A stretch of 64,000 nt of DNA from Tetradesmus obliquus (GCA_030272155.1 CP126193.1:2232001-2296000), one strand, 5' to 3'. Positions 1 to 11,242 are shown, counted from the stretch's first letter. Numbers and translations are program-made. Notes: generated by a model not told the origin, from the letters alone.

Positions 1-1
1 G

Positions 2-310
2 GAGCTTGCAGACTTTGAGCCGATCAATGCGGCGCAGCTGGCGTCCTGGGGCAGCATTGACACGGGTGCTGGCGAGAATGCTGCGCTGGCTGCTGCTGCG
101 CTGCATGGGCTGGGTGCTGGCACTGCTGCTGCTGATGATGATGTGGCGGCGGCTGGCGTGAATGGTGTGGCTGCGGCGGAGGGTGCTGCGCAGGAGCAGC
201 CGGCGGGCGCTGAGGGTGAGGTGGCTGCTGCTGCTGCTGGCCAGGCGTCTGCTGCTGCTGAGCTGACGGCTGACCTGAAGGGCCTGAGCCTGGGTGCTGG
301 CTTTGAGTGA
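2..310 (+). CDS. C-terminal fragment of an unidentified protein (5' end outside window)
   Basis: An open frame enters from the left edge and ends at TGA 308-310, giving about 102 residues. It is rich in Ala, Gly and Glu, begins with a mixed segment (ELADFEPINAAQLASWGSID) and ends in LKGLSLGAGFE. The GCN/GGN codon use matches the coding exons elsewhere in the window, which is why I accept it as coding. No domain is recognisable, and the fragment is probably the disordered, acidic tail of a larger protein. It could be the last exon or part of one, since the upstream splice context is not visible. The antisense ORF covering the same bases is Gln/His/Pro low complexity and is treated as a shadow. 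Confidence 0.55.
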   Translation, partial: ELADFEPINAAQLASWGSIDTGAGENAALAAAALHGLGAGTAAADDDVAAAGVNGVAAAEGAAQEQPAGAEGEVAAAAAGQASAAAELTADLKGLSLGAGFE

Positions 311-2743
311 GGGCCGGGTGGACGGTGTAGCGCGTTTTGGGGCGTTGTGGGCTCATTGAAGGGTGCGTGTGCGTGCATTAGGTGTGTCTGAGTGAGCAGC
401 CATGGCAGCTGCTATGTGAAGGCGCAGACACTGCTTGCATTGCCTGGGTTTGGGGTTGGGTGGGGTGATGCATTTGTTGACAATCAAGCTGCAGCAGCCG
501 GCTCTTGCCGGTTGGTGCATCATTGCTGTTTGTTGTAGCAAAAGGCTTCCTCGTCGTCTTGGCTTCTTTGACCCTCACGACTCTCTGTGCATTCTGTGTG
601 TTACGCTCTGTATGTGCATGCAGTTGCTGTCAGTGCTCTGTTGCATGTATTTTTGTGTAGGTGGCTGCTGCATCTCTTGGCAGTCTGTAGTAGTGTCTTC
701 AGCCTCTGCTGTGATGTGGCAGTTGGTTTATGTGAGTGCCCTGCTGTCCGAGCAGTGTGTTGGCTGCTGTGTGTGTCAATTTTGTGCGGCTATCGGGCGC
801 TGTGCACCAGCTGCATGGCATGGCATCAGGCCTGTTTTTTTCTCGCACAGCAGGCCAGGCATGCCGACAGCAGCTGTTGCACCATTGGTCGCATGGCATG
901 CACCGCCAGCTATGGCTGCAGCAGGCAGTGCGCCCTGGTGTTATAGTATGGGTGATAGCAAGCATACTGAACAAGAGGGGTGGGCTTTATCTGCTTGTTC
1001 AATGGTTCAAGTGCGTGTTTTGCGTATACGACGGTCTGCTGTGGCGTGCTGTGTTGCACAGTAAGCTGCTTAGGCCCTGCACACATTCGGCAGTCAGCCT
1101 GCTACCTAGTAAGTGGCTCGCCGCCGCCCCCGCGCACAGTGCACATGTGCTGTGCTTGGCATGTATCAGCGCAGCAGTAGGGCGAGGCGCCACTGCTGTG
1201 GCGGTGCTTGGCCCTGCAGCTCACGGGGCGGCGGCTTGAGCAGATTGTGTTTTGTTATATAACAGCATCCTTTCCTTGGCAGCGGCTGCAGGGCTGACAC
1301 AGTGACTGTGCCCTGCTGCTGTTATGCTGCTGCTTGCTTCAAATCCATCTGGTGGTGGCACAGCTCATCCCTGGCAACTGCTTGCGCCATTTGCAAATGC
1401 ATCATATGGAAGTTGGAACCTCCAGCTGTTACCACGTTGCGTTTGTTATGCTGTGAGTGCAGCGGGTTTGGTTGCGGGCTGGCTGTCTGGTGGATGGTGC
1501 GTGTTCAGCAGTGGGTGTACGTGCTGGCACGCACGATGTTATGTTGCGACTGTTGGTGGACATGTCGAGCAGCGTGCCAGTTCTGCGCCTCGGTGCGCAT
1601 GCATGGAACTACGAATGGATGGACCAGCGTCGCTCAAGCACCTGTGAGTGTGTGCACATGCGTGCTGGCTGAGGGCTGTCGGCGTGACTAGCGCTGCGTA
1701 TGTGTGCTTGCAGATCAGAGCAGTTGACATCCCGTGCTGTATTCGTATCAGCAGGCTTTGTGTAGATTCTTGGCAGCAGCATCTTGCTTATTCGCTGCCT
1801 GCAAGATCCTGCCTGTCAAGGTGCAGTGCAGCTGTTGTGTCCTGCGCCATTGCCGTCATTGCTGCCAAGCAGTGTATCTTTGGCTTTCCTGATTGCACGC
1901 CTCTTGTCTGTCTCATTGCAGTGAGGGGCGTGAATGTAAAGGCGTGGTAAGTAATTGAGTGCAGGTGTAGTGTGACGCGCCTCCAGGCAAGTCAAACTTT
2001 GTGCTTGCTTGTGCTTTCGCATGTAGGCCGCTCTGTAGCAGTAGTCGCAGAAGGGACGTGGCGTTGTTTCAGAGTAGCGTGGGACGGCTGCCTTGTTGAG
2101 TGGATCGGCAGCGGCAGCATTCTGTGGTGTGTGCATAACCAACCCAACAAACAGGGGCTGCTGCATGGCTGTGCCAGCCGCACCCTGGGTGGTTGAAGCA
2201 GCCGTATCATATATGCCCTCATATGAACTCTGTCTGGCACATTACTCGTCAGAGCGCTGGGGAGCGGCCCATGGTTGTTGTTGCGCGTATGTATGCATCA
2301 TGATGGGTGCTGTGTGATGCTCAACTTGTGCGGGGGCAGGGCGCCAGCAGCACTGGCACACCCGCCTGCTGCGTTCATGACACACATTTGTTTGGTGCGC
2401 GCCAGCGCACCTTGTGTGCCTGACGGCATGCAGTAGCACTGCGCAAATGCAGTCTGTACACAGCGAACGCTTGCGAAGTGCCGACATTGCATTGGCTTGC
2501 ATGACTAATACATGGCTTTTCAACCCTTTTGACCCTCCCTTGGGGATTGATGCTTTGGCCCCTACCGGGTGTCAAGCCCCCTTGGGTGACTTGCCTGGAC
2601 GTTGTGGATTTGTTGTTGTGGGGGAGGAAGCAGCGCACACATTTTCAGCATCGCTTGACGCTCCTGGCTGGCTGTGACGTGACCGTGCACTGACCTTCAT
2701 TGTCTGACTTGCCTCTCCCATTGGCTGCCTGGATTCCTGGGTA

Positions 2744-2792
2744 GCGCCGGAATCGGTGGATCGAGACCACAGCTATCCCCTGATTCCGGCGC
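2744..2792. repeat. Perfect 11-bp inverted repeat, 27-nt loop
   Basis: GCGCCGGAATC at 2744-2754 is matched by its exact reverse complement at 2782-2792. It lies in non-coding DNA. The stem could form in RNA or single-stranded DNA. I see no tRNA or known structured-RNA signature around it. Confidence 0.5.
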
Positions 2793-4392
2793 GCCCTGAA
2801 GTGATGGCGCCTAGGCATGCATTTGACGCCGCAGGGGTGCAGCGCAGCACGCACACAGGGCAGGCATCCGTGATATTTGGTAGGGCGCTGCCGCCCCGGC
2901 CGGGTCTCGCCTGTTGCGGTGGCAGGCTGCACGTGCATTTCATAGCTTCAGCAGAGCATATGAGCGTGATTGCTGGTCAGGTGTTGTCGTTTGCTTCTTG
3001 TCATGCACACCCTGCATGTGCTAGCCGTCGTCACATCGCTGCTGTTCGCTGAATGCGGCTGGCGTCTTGCCGGCCGGCTGTTGTTGCGCGCAATAAGTAG
3101 TGGGCAAGCGCAGTGCGCTGCTGTTGTGGTGCGCGCTTGGTTTGGCTTTGGGTAGGCATTGCTTTGGTGCTTGCTGGTGTGTATCGTGTTGTGGGCATGC
3201 CATGCAGTTCTGCTGGGTGGGGCCAGTGCACAGGGTGGTGGACCGGCTGGCTGCTGCATTAACAGCACCGTAGGTTGTAGGCACACAGCAGCTGCAAATT
3301 GACGCTGGCTCGGAACGCTTTGGTAGTGTCTGCCTTGCTGCGATAAGCAGCTGCTCTTCTGACAGTGCTTCCCAGCGCTGTCCACAACCGCACAGATTCC
3401 TCACACAGGGTTGGGTTCTCATTGTGTTGTACGCGCCGCGCCCGTTTTGGCATTGTTTGTGAGGGTTTTAGGCAGCGGCGGTACGCTGTGGTGGCGTGCC
3501 GGCATGGCGCGCAGCACTTGCTAGGTTTCTTTGTCACGGTGTCATGGTGTTTTGATCGACGGCGCTCTGGGTGGTGCGCGTGGGTGTTGGCGGGTATTGC
3601 GTTGGTGCCCCACTCAAAAGCACTTGCTGTACATTACATGCGGTGCCTCCACATCAGGAGGCGCCGTAGCTGTGGGACTGGCTGAGGTCACATATTGCAT
3701 TTGCACAGGCCGGTGTGTGCCGCCTGCCTGTGCAGGCCCCGCACTGGCTGCTCCAGCTTTCACTGCGTTGTGTGCTTGGCATGGGTGGCTGCCCTCGCAC
3801 CCACCCTTGTGCACGCTTGGTGCGGCCGGCACAGCGCTGCTTGGACTGACACATTGTGGGTTTTTGCCTGCTTCGGCGATGTACGCATGCACAGCTAGCT
3901 TCTTTTTGCTTGGCGCTGGGCCAAGAACAGGTCTTCATTGCACAAGCACAGGGGTTTGCTGGGTTCTGGCCTAATCAAAGTTATTGCCGTCTGCTGTGCT
4001 GCGGCCGCGGCGGCGACGCGCAGCTCTCCTTGCCTCTGCTGGGACACATTGTTGAGTGGCAGCATGAGCACGTAGGAAGTTTTTACCATGGGTTTGTTTT
4101 CTTCTGTTGAACTCAATGTGAATGGTTTTGCTCGGCACTTGTACCCTACAATGGGCGTCGACCGTTGTTTTGCTTGTAAAATTTGTAACAGTGTTTACCA
4201 TCGTTAGGTCAACTGACCGTCAATGCTGTCAATCATTTCGACATGGGCGGCACATGGCTGGCCAGCTCAGCAGCCCAGCTGTTGCACGGTACAACCAGCA
4301 CACTCACATGACAATTGCCGCACGGCAGCAGCAGTGCTGGCAGCAGCCCGCGCCCAGCCGTGCCCAAAAAATACTGCGCAAAGAGTTGCAGA

Positions 4393-4425
4393 TATACTCT
4401 TCCCTACGGACCATGCCCTGCGAGC
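4393..4425. repeat. Short dispersed repeat, first copy (second at about 4869-4901)
   Basis: A block beginning CTCTTCCCTACGGACCATGC recurs about 475 bp downstream, with the same GCGAGCTT after it. The second copy sits directly before the 143-bp segment (4901-5043) that is repeated at 10918-11060. The shared block may mark the border of one mobile-element family. Confidence 0.5.
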
Positions 4426-4987
4426 TTTTTGCGGGTGTATTCCTGCCATCTGTTAAAGCAAAGACTTGTTATGCGACGTGCATAGTGTATGCGAGTGGGA
4501 TGGGGTGGGGCCCACCTGCCTGCACTGCAGCATCGGCGGCTGGCACGTGCTGTGCTGTGCACCGCTGGCCCACACATGATTGTCTCAAAAAGTCCAAAAA
4601 GCTCGAGTGCAAAAACCAAAGCCTTTCAAGGCCTGCATGCTGTCAAAAGAGTCATCTTGAAAGGAAGAGTTGACGGACATGCCAGCTGCAGTGTGTCGTT
4701 GTGTTCCACTGAACGGCATGGTCATGCCACGTTGGCACCGTCAACTGACAGGGTGCCTGTTTTAGATATCAGGTTCCAGAACTTATGATGCCGTGGGCTG
4801 GAAAAAGCGTACTTTTCGCTGCTTTGTCACGCTCAGAGTGTTTAATCGAAGCAAATCACAGTTATAGGCAACTCTTCCCTACGGACCATGCCCCGCGAGC
4901 TTGTTAAAGCGCCTGTTCATGTTCCTGGACCTGGCATGCACTTAGCAGCAGTCGCGACTGTGTGCAGGCCATTGTTTTGTTTTACAG

Positions 4988-5484
4988 ACATGTCGATTTG
5001 CATCGATTCAGGCCCACCTGGGGTCATTTTGACGTTGCTGAGTATTGCGAGAGACGGGGTCTTCTGTCCTTCCGCACGGTGTGCTAGCACTCGATTGCGA
5101 GCATGCGGCTGCCTGAACGTGACGCACTTGATGTTGAAGAACTACTGGGTATCCATGCGTGCCCGCTCAACCGCTTTGGCGAGCCGGAGGGCTGCAAGCA
5201 CAGTAGACCTGTGGAACTGGGACGAGCTGACTGGTTGCAGTGAGGGATTTGCGAATATGATAATGTAATTAATTGCTGGCTCATCTCTGTTAGATATGTG
5301 TCCGGGTCGCACAGAGCAAGTGCAGACCAACATCGATGTAATCGATGGTCAAGGCAGGATGATTCCCACTGACCCTTGCGCGACATATGCGTGCCACTCT
5401 GGCCCGTAGGTCGTGATATACCGCCTTCTAAGGTACATGCCCGCTGGTCTGGGAAGCGATGCAGCTCAGTCTCGAGACGCGCAG
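4988..5484 (+). pseudogene. Decayed two-exon ORF remnant, probably from a mobile element
   Basis: A polypyrimidine tract and AG (4974-4987) precede a frame that reads like protein (RHVDLHRFRPTWGHFDVAEY). It is stopped by TAG at 5095-5097, continues in the same frame (MRLPERDALDVEELLGIHAC) and ends near a GTGAGG donor around 5240. After a TTAG acceptor (5290-5293) a second open stretch follows (CPGRTEQVQTNIDVIDGQGR), is broken by TAG 5407-5409, and runs on in frame to a CAG/GTGAGA donor at 5484. Two stops inside otherwise protein-like sequence indicate a pseudogene. The family is not recognised. The first 143 bp with their acceptor recur at 10918-11060 inside the transposon island, which suggests a mobile origin. 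Confidence 0.45.
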
Positions 5485-5579
5485 GTGAGAGCGTGTCGGA
5501 GCAATGGGATGTGATGACTGATAGTCACTCAGCAGCCCTATTTGTGGGAAGTCTTAGCATGTCTTGTGCTACAGTTCTC

Positions 5580-8500
5580 TTGCTGATTGTCCAGCTGGCC
5601 TTCCCGGTGGGGTGGGGACTGTCTCCCCAGCATGGCTTGCCTTGCAGTTCTCCTGGTAGCTGCTCAGCTGCCCTGCTTGTGGGGCTGAGGCTGTCGCTGC
5701 ATGGCTGTGTCCTGCAGTGATGAAGACAGCTGCTCAGCTGCCCTGCTTGTGGCGCTCAGGCTGCATGTCACCCTGACTTGTCCTGCTGCTCTCTTGGCTG
5801 CTGCTCAGCTGCCCTGCTTGTGGGGCTGAGGCTGTCGCTGCATGGCTGTGTCCTGCAGTGATGAAGACATCTGCTCAGCTGCCCTGCTTGTGGGGCTCAG
5901 GCTGCATGTCACCCTGACTTGTCCTGCTGCTCTCTTGGCTGCTGCTCAGCTGCCCTGCTTGTGGGGCTGAGGCTGTCGCTGCATGGCTGTGTCCTGCAGT
6001 GATGAAGACAGCTGCTCAGCTGCCCTGCTTGTGGGGCTCAGGCTGCATGTCACCCTGACTTGTCCTGCTGCTCTCTTGGCTGCTGCTCAGCTGCCCTACT
6101 TGTGGGGCTGAGGCTGTCGCTGCATGGCTGTGTCCTGCAGTGATGAAGACAGCTGCTCAGCTGCCCTGCTTGTGGGGCTCAGGCTGCATGTCACCCTGAC
6201 TTGTCCTGCTGCTCTCTTGGCTGCTGCTCAGCTGCCCTGCTTGTGGGGCTGAGGCTGTCGCTGCATGGCTGTGTCCTGCAGTGATGAAGACAGCTGCTCA
6301 GCTGCCCTGCTTGTGGGGCTCAGGCTGCATGTCACCCTGACTTGTCCTGCTGCTCTCTTGGCTGCTGCTCAGCTGCCCTGCTTGTGGGGCTGGGGCTGTC
6401 GCTGCATGGCTGTGTCCTGCAGTGATGAAGACAGCTGCTCAGCTGCCCTGCTTGTGGGGCTCAGGCTGCATATCACCCTGACTTGTCCTGCTGCTTTCTT
6501 GGCTGCTGCTCAGCTGCCCTGCTTGTGGGGCTGAGGCTGTCGCTGCATGGCTGTGTCCTGCAGTGATGAAGACAGCTGCTCAGCTGCCCTGCTTGTGGGG
6601 CTCAGGCTGCATGTCACCCTGACTTGTCCTGCTGCTCTCTTGGCTGCTGCTCAGCTGCCCTGCTTGTGGGGCTGAGGCTGTCGCTGCATGGCTGTGTCCT
6701 GCAGTGATGAAGACAGCTGCTCAGCTGCCCTGCTTGTGGGGCTCAGGCTGCATGTCACCCTGACTTGTCCTGCTGCTCTCTTGGCTGCTGCTCAGCTGCC
6801 CTGCTTGTGGGGCTGAGGCTGTCGCTGCATGGCTGTGTCCTGCAGTGATGAAGACAGCTGCTCAGCTGCCCTGCTTGTGGGGCTCAGGCTGCATGTCACC
6901 CTGACTTGTCCTGCTGCTCTCTTGGCTGCTGCTCAGCTGCCCTGCTTGTGGGGCTGAGGCTGTCGCTGCATGGCTGTGTCCTGCAGTGATGAAGACAGCT
7001 GCTCAGCTGCCCTGCTTGTGGGGCTCAGGCTGCATGTCACCCTGACTTGTCCTGCTGCTCTCTTGGCTGCTGCTCAGCTGCCCTGCTTGTGGGGCTGAGG
7101 CTGTCGCTGCATGGCTGTGTCCTGCAGTGATGAAGACAGCTGCTCAGCTGCCCTGCTTGTGGGGCTCAGGCTGCATGTCACCCTGACTTGTCCTGCTGCT
7201 CTCTTGGCTGCTGCTCAGCTGCCCTGCTTGTGGGGCTGAGGCTGTCGCTGCATGGCTGTGTCCTGCAGTGATGAAGACAGCTGCTCAGCTGCCCTGCTTG
7301 TGGGGCTCAGGCTGCATGTCACCCTGACTTGTCCTGCTGCTCTCTTGGCTGCTGCTCAGCTGCCCTGCTTGTGGGGCTGAGGCTGTCGCTGCATGGCTGT
7401 GTCCTGCAGTGATGAAGACAGCTGCTCAGCTGCCCTGCTTGTGGGGCTCAGGCTGCATGTCACCCTGACTTGTCCTGCTGCTCTCTTGGCTGCTGCTCAG
7501 CTGCCCTGCTTGTGGGGCTGAGGCTGTCGCTGCATGGCTGTGTCCTGCAGTGATGAAGACAGTTGCTCAGTTGCCCTGCTTGTGGGGCTCAGGCTGCATG
7601 TCACCCTGACTTGTCCTGCTGCTCTCTTGGCTGCTGCTCAGCTGCCCTGCTTGTGGGGCTGAGGCTGTCGCTGCATGGCTGTGTCCTGCAGTGATGAAGA
7701 CAGCTGCTCAGCTGCCCGGCTGCCCTTTGCCCTGTAGTTCTCTGGATAGCTGCTCAGCTGCCCTGCTTGTGGGGCTGGGGCTGTCTGTTAACATGCCTGG
7801 TCTTGCAGCTCTTGGGATGACTGCACAGCTGTCCTGCTGACTGCTCAACCTTCCTGCTTGTGGGGCTGTCTGCTAGCATGGCAGGCCATGTGTACCCCTG
7901 TGTATCTGTGCCAGCTGCTCCGTTGTCCTGCTTGTGGAGCCGAGGCTGCCTGTCTTTATGACATTCATTGCTTGTCCTGCTATTCACTTCCCAGCTACTC
8001 AGCTGTCCTGCTTGTGGAGCTGAGGTTTTTGGCTAGCAGATCAGGTCAGCCTTCCTGCTTGTTGGGCCGAAGCCTTCTGCTAGCATGGCATGTCTTGCAG
8101 GTCTCTTGCCAGCTGCTCAGCTGTCCTGCTTGTGGATCTGAGACTGCCTGTCGTCAATGCTTGTCCTGCTGTTCACTTGCCAGCTACTCAGCTGACCTGC
8201 TTGTGGGACTGAGGCGGCCTGTCGTCATTGCTGGTCTTGTTGCTCACTTGCCAGCTCCTCAATTGTCCTGCTAATGGAGCTAAAACTGCATGTCACCATT
8301 GCTTGTCCTGCAATTCTCTTGCCAGCCGCTCGGCTGTCCTGCTTGTGGGCATGAGCTGCAGGTCGTCATTGCTTGTCCTGATGTTACTTGCCAGCTACGC
8401 AGCTGCTATGCCTGTGGAGCTGAGGGTGCCTGTCATCTCTGCTTGTACTGCAGCCTCTTTCCAGCCGCTCAGTTGCCCTGCTTGTGTTGCTGAGGCTGTT

Positions 8501-8720
8501 TGTCGTATTGGCTTGTCTTGCTGTTCCCTTGCAGACTGCTCAGCTGCCCTGCCTGCGGAGCTGGGCCTGCCTGCTAGCATGGCAGGTCTGGCAGCACTTT
8601 TGCCAGCTGTTCAGCTATCTTGCTTGTGCGACTGAGGCTGCCTGCTAGCACGGCTTGCCCTGCAGTTCCCCATACAGTTGCTCAGCTGCCATGCTTTTGA
8701 AGCTGAGGTTGTCTGTCATC
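5580..8720. repeat. Satellite array: about 14 tandem 141-bp units flanked by diverged ~70-bp monomers
   Basis: The marker TGATGAAGAC recurs at 5718, 5859, 6000, 6141 and 6282, and so on to 7692, always 141 bp apart. That is 14 full periods with very few differences. Each unit is a dimer of two related blocks of about 70 bp, both containing GCTCAGCTGCCCTGCTTGTG and differing after the following GGGCT(C/G)AGGCTG. To the right (about 7720-8720) single blocks of about 65-73 bp continue, but strongly diverged from each other. This matches a homogenised dimeric higher-order repeat with older monomers at its edge. 141 is divisible by three, but every frame has a stop in nearly every unit. The short ORF at 6265-6534 exists only because one unit has TGG instead of TGA. 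Non-coding. Confidence 0.9.
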
Positions 8721-9287
8721 ACGTTCTGTACACGTTCTGACCGTAGTGGACTGCAGATAGTTAGCAGCCTGCCACTGCATGGTGTGGCAGAATGGTGCTT
8801 GCCAAGCCTGTCAAGTTGGTGCTGCGCTACTTGAGTGCAGCCAGTGGCGGCTGCCTGTGATGACCTGCTGCATCTACCTACCAGAGGCACAGGGCGGACG
8901 ATAAACTGCAGCTTGATGTGATTCAACATAGTCTGCTGGCGACACATTCATGTCTGGCCAATTCTGGAGGTGTGTTCAGCCTTGCTGATATTGTGTAGAT
9001 GTGCAACCAGGTGACTGGCATGCTTGATTTTGCGCTAGGGATCCCGGTGATATCACTTGTCTAGACAGGGTCACCCTGGCAGTGCCTAGCAGGTGGCCTG
9101 CCTCATGCATGAACCATGCCATGTTGGCTGGTCTAAAAGTCCACTGGTGACATTCTGAGCTATTGACAGTGAGATAGCAGTTTGCAGTGGCTTCAATGTG
9201 TACGTCCTTGAGTAATGCAGTAATCAAACTATTACACTGATGATGATTGCCTGGCTACACACCCGTACCACATTTCTGTGGTTGTGC
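8721..9287. other. Spacer between satellite array and recombinase gene
   Basis: I see no coding sequence or structured element. One stretch (about 9164-9180) resembles TTGACAGT(G/C)AGAT motifs found at about 20735 and 32655. Confidence 0.4.
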
Positions 9288-10394
9288 TTATTGTCTATGC
9301 CGGTGTGGATCCAGATAGGTGGACACCACACTGGGGGTCTCAATGTCTGCTGCTTCTCCAACAGCTTGCAAGCTGGTCCCACATGCATACACTGCATGCT
9401 GCATGGAGCCACGCTTGATGCTGTACAAGGTCTCGCCCTCATACATGTCCAGCCTCTTCAGGTGCCCTATCACACGCTGCCCCATTGCTGATGTGCTCAG
9501 GCCCTGGTCATGCTGCAGATCTTGCCGGTCCTGCTGCAGCGGGCCGAACATGTAGCGTCCTATGCTGTGCCCTGACCGCTGCAGGCATTGCTGGTACTGC
9601 AGCAACAGCTCTGCCAGCTGCTGCCCTGCTGTACCCTGCACGTCAACAGGACGTGGCCGCCTGCTGCCTTGGCTGGCATGGCACATCTTGCTGATGCTGG
9701 GCTGTGCCACTACCTGCCCACCACTGCTGGCGCTGAGGTTCACCTCCACCTGCGTTGCCTGCAGGTTGCCAGTTTCAGCTGGCCTGCGTTTGCTGTCCCA
9801 CAGGTACTGCACCAGGCATGCATCCCTCCTCAGCAATGCCTCTACATGCCATGGCTGCTGCTGCTGCTGTGCTGGTGTGAGCTGCTGGTATGCATCTGCT
9901 TCCTCTTGCAGTGCAGTCACCAGCAGCTGCAGCTTGCTCTCACTGATTGGCTTGGCTGAAGTGGGTTGATACCCAAGCTCCTGCAAGCTGTTAGCATACC
10001 CTCCCTTGAAGGTACGCAGCTCCATGCTGTCACATGGGTTGCCTGTGCATGTTATGCAGTCCCAGGGACCACGCCTGCCTGCAATCTGGAACCTGGTGCT
10101 GAGGTGGGACACAGCTGCACTGACAGTGCTGGGAGCTGGGCACTGGCTGCCATCTGCAGCTGTTTGCCGGCCACGCTGCCTGGTAAAGCTACTTTCTAAA
10201 TACACTATCAAGTCATTTGGTGTACACTGCTCAGCAGGTTTACCTATTTGCTGCCTGCTCCAGCTATCTAGCTGCTCCCACAGGGCATCACGCTGCTGGT
10301 TGGTGGCGGCCTGCCAGTTTCTGGCCATGATGGCATGGCCTCGCTGCAGGGATGCCGCATACTCCTGCTGAGCCTGCCAAGCTGCTGCTGTTGA

Positions 10395-10425
<31 letters not shown>

Positions 10426-10820
10426 AGGTGGCTGTAGCCTGTGGCCACACCAGGGTGTGGTGGCAGCATTGCCAGAGCCTGCTGTGACTGCTGCTGCTGC
10501 AGATTCTGCTGTTGCAGGTGCTGCAGCAGCTGCTGGTGGTGCTGCAACCCTCCCAGCAGTGGCTGCTGCTGAAGCATCCTGAAGCTGCTGCTCAGCTGCA
10601 GGTGTGCCTGGTGTGGCACCTGCTGCTGCTGCTGCTGCTGCCCAAAGGCGTGCAGACCCTGCTGCTGAGGCCTGCTGATAGCTGCCAGCATTGCAGCTGG
10701 CACGGCCACAGTGATGCTTGCTGGCATGGCTACCTGAATGGGGACTCTGAGAAACTGGAAGGTTGGGGGGAGTGGGAGTTGGGCTGGTGGGTACTGCTGC
10801 TGCTGCTGGGTCACCTGCAC
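9288..10820 (-). CDS. Tyrosine recombinase of a Crypton/DIRS-like mobile element
   Basis: An uninterrupted frame of about 510 codons on the minus strand ends at TAA 9288-9290. Residues 1-150 are Gln/Ser-rich (CAG-repeat derived). Residues 165-250 look like a SAM-like core-binding domain, followed by a catalytic half. The expected box-1 arginine is in KRRPAETGNL (about residue 345). Box 2, usually HxxR-G, reads YSIKRG (466-471). The tyrosine nucleophile is Y502 in STYLDP, close to the C-terminus as usual. Such enzymes cut and rejoin DNA through a 3'-phosphotyrosine and move Cryptons and DIRS/Ngaro-type elements. No reverse transcriptase is nearby, which favours a Crypton-like or solo element. 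The His-to-Tyr and Arg-to-Lys changes in box 2 could be lineage-specific or mark loss of activity. The true start is unclear: the frame opens at GTG near a possible splice acceptor (ctgtgcag), so a 5' exon may lie at higher coordinates. Confidence 0.7.
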
Positions 10821-10917
10821 AGGCGGGACGTGAACCCAGCAAGCTTAGGCAGTGTCCATAGCAGTTCCAGCTCTACGCCCCAACCTTCCACAATAGGTTA
10901 CTTTAATAATTGGGTTT
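10782..10917. repeat. Direct repeat, copy 1 of about 137 bp (copy 2 at 11100-11236)
   Basis: The block from GGCTGGTGGGTACTGCTGCT to TTTAATAATTGGGTTT occurs twice almost identically, separated by 182 bp. Copy 1 overlaps the 5' part of the recombinase gene and its upstream region. Copy 2 lies just before the Cys-rich ORF. The pair brackets a segment that is itself repeated elsewhere (4901-5043). Confidence 0.85.
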
Positions 10918-11060
10918 GTTAAAGCGCCTGTTCATGTTCCTGGACCTGGCATGCACTTAGCAGCAGTCGCGACTGTGTGCAGGCCATTGTTTTGTTTTAC
11001 AGACATGTCGATTTGCATCGATTCAGGCCCACCTGGGGTCATTTTGACGTTGCTGAGTAC
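10918..11060. repeat. 143-bp dispersed repeat, second copy of 4901-5043
   Basis: The sequence from TGTTAAAGCGCCTGTTCATG to GACGTTGCTGAGTA matches 4901-5043 almost base for base. It includes an acceptor-like tract (TTTTGTTTTACAG) and the start of the decayed ORF at 4988. It stops matching abruptly at both ends and sits exactly between the two 137-bp direct repeats. Confidence 0.85.
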
Positions 11061-11099
11061 CCTCCCGCCCTCCCTTACAGTTGCTCACCTGAAGCAGGG

Positions 11100-11236
11100 G
11101 GCTGGTGGGTACTGCTGCTGCTGCTGGGTCACCTGCACAGGCGGGACGTGAACCCAGCAAGCTTAGGCAGTGTCCATAGCAGTTCCAGCTCTACGCCCCA
11201 ACCTTCCACAATAGGTTACTTTAATAATTGGGTTTT
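11100..11236. repeat. Direct repeat, copy 2 of about 137 bp
   Basis: This is the second copy of the block at 10782-10917. It ends in TTTAATAATTGGGTTTTTT, six bases before the ATG of the Cys-rich ORF, so it may contain that ORF's promoter or the left end of the replitron-like element. Confidence 0.8.
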
Positions 11237-11242
11237 TTGCAC

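Larger units (their letters stand above)
311..4890. other. TG-rich non-coding stretch
   Basis: No frame in these 4.6 kb shows family similarity or the GC-rich codon pattern of the real exons. The ORFs present are Cys/Ser/Val-rich products of TG/TGC-rich DNA. Base bias is TG on the plus strand up to about 4.1 kb. This is the same bias the sense strand of introns shows in this window, so the stretch may be a long 3' UTR of the gene ending at 310 or a plus-strand non-coding transcript. It contains an 11-bp inverted repeat (2744-2792) and one member of a short dispersed repeat (about 4393-4425). Confidence 0.5.

Noticed and set aside
435-1064. 209-codon ORF on plus
   Set aside because: It is Cys/Val/Ser-rich product of TG-rich DNA, overlaps other similar ORFs and has no domain or exon-like codon use.
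6265-6534. 89-codon ORF inside the satellite
   Set aside because: It is open only because one repeat unit has TGG where all others have TGA.
5580-8720. CRISPR-like array
   Set aside because: Repeats are contiguous dimers without unique spacers, in a eukaryotic genome.
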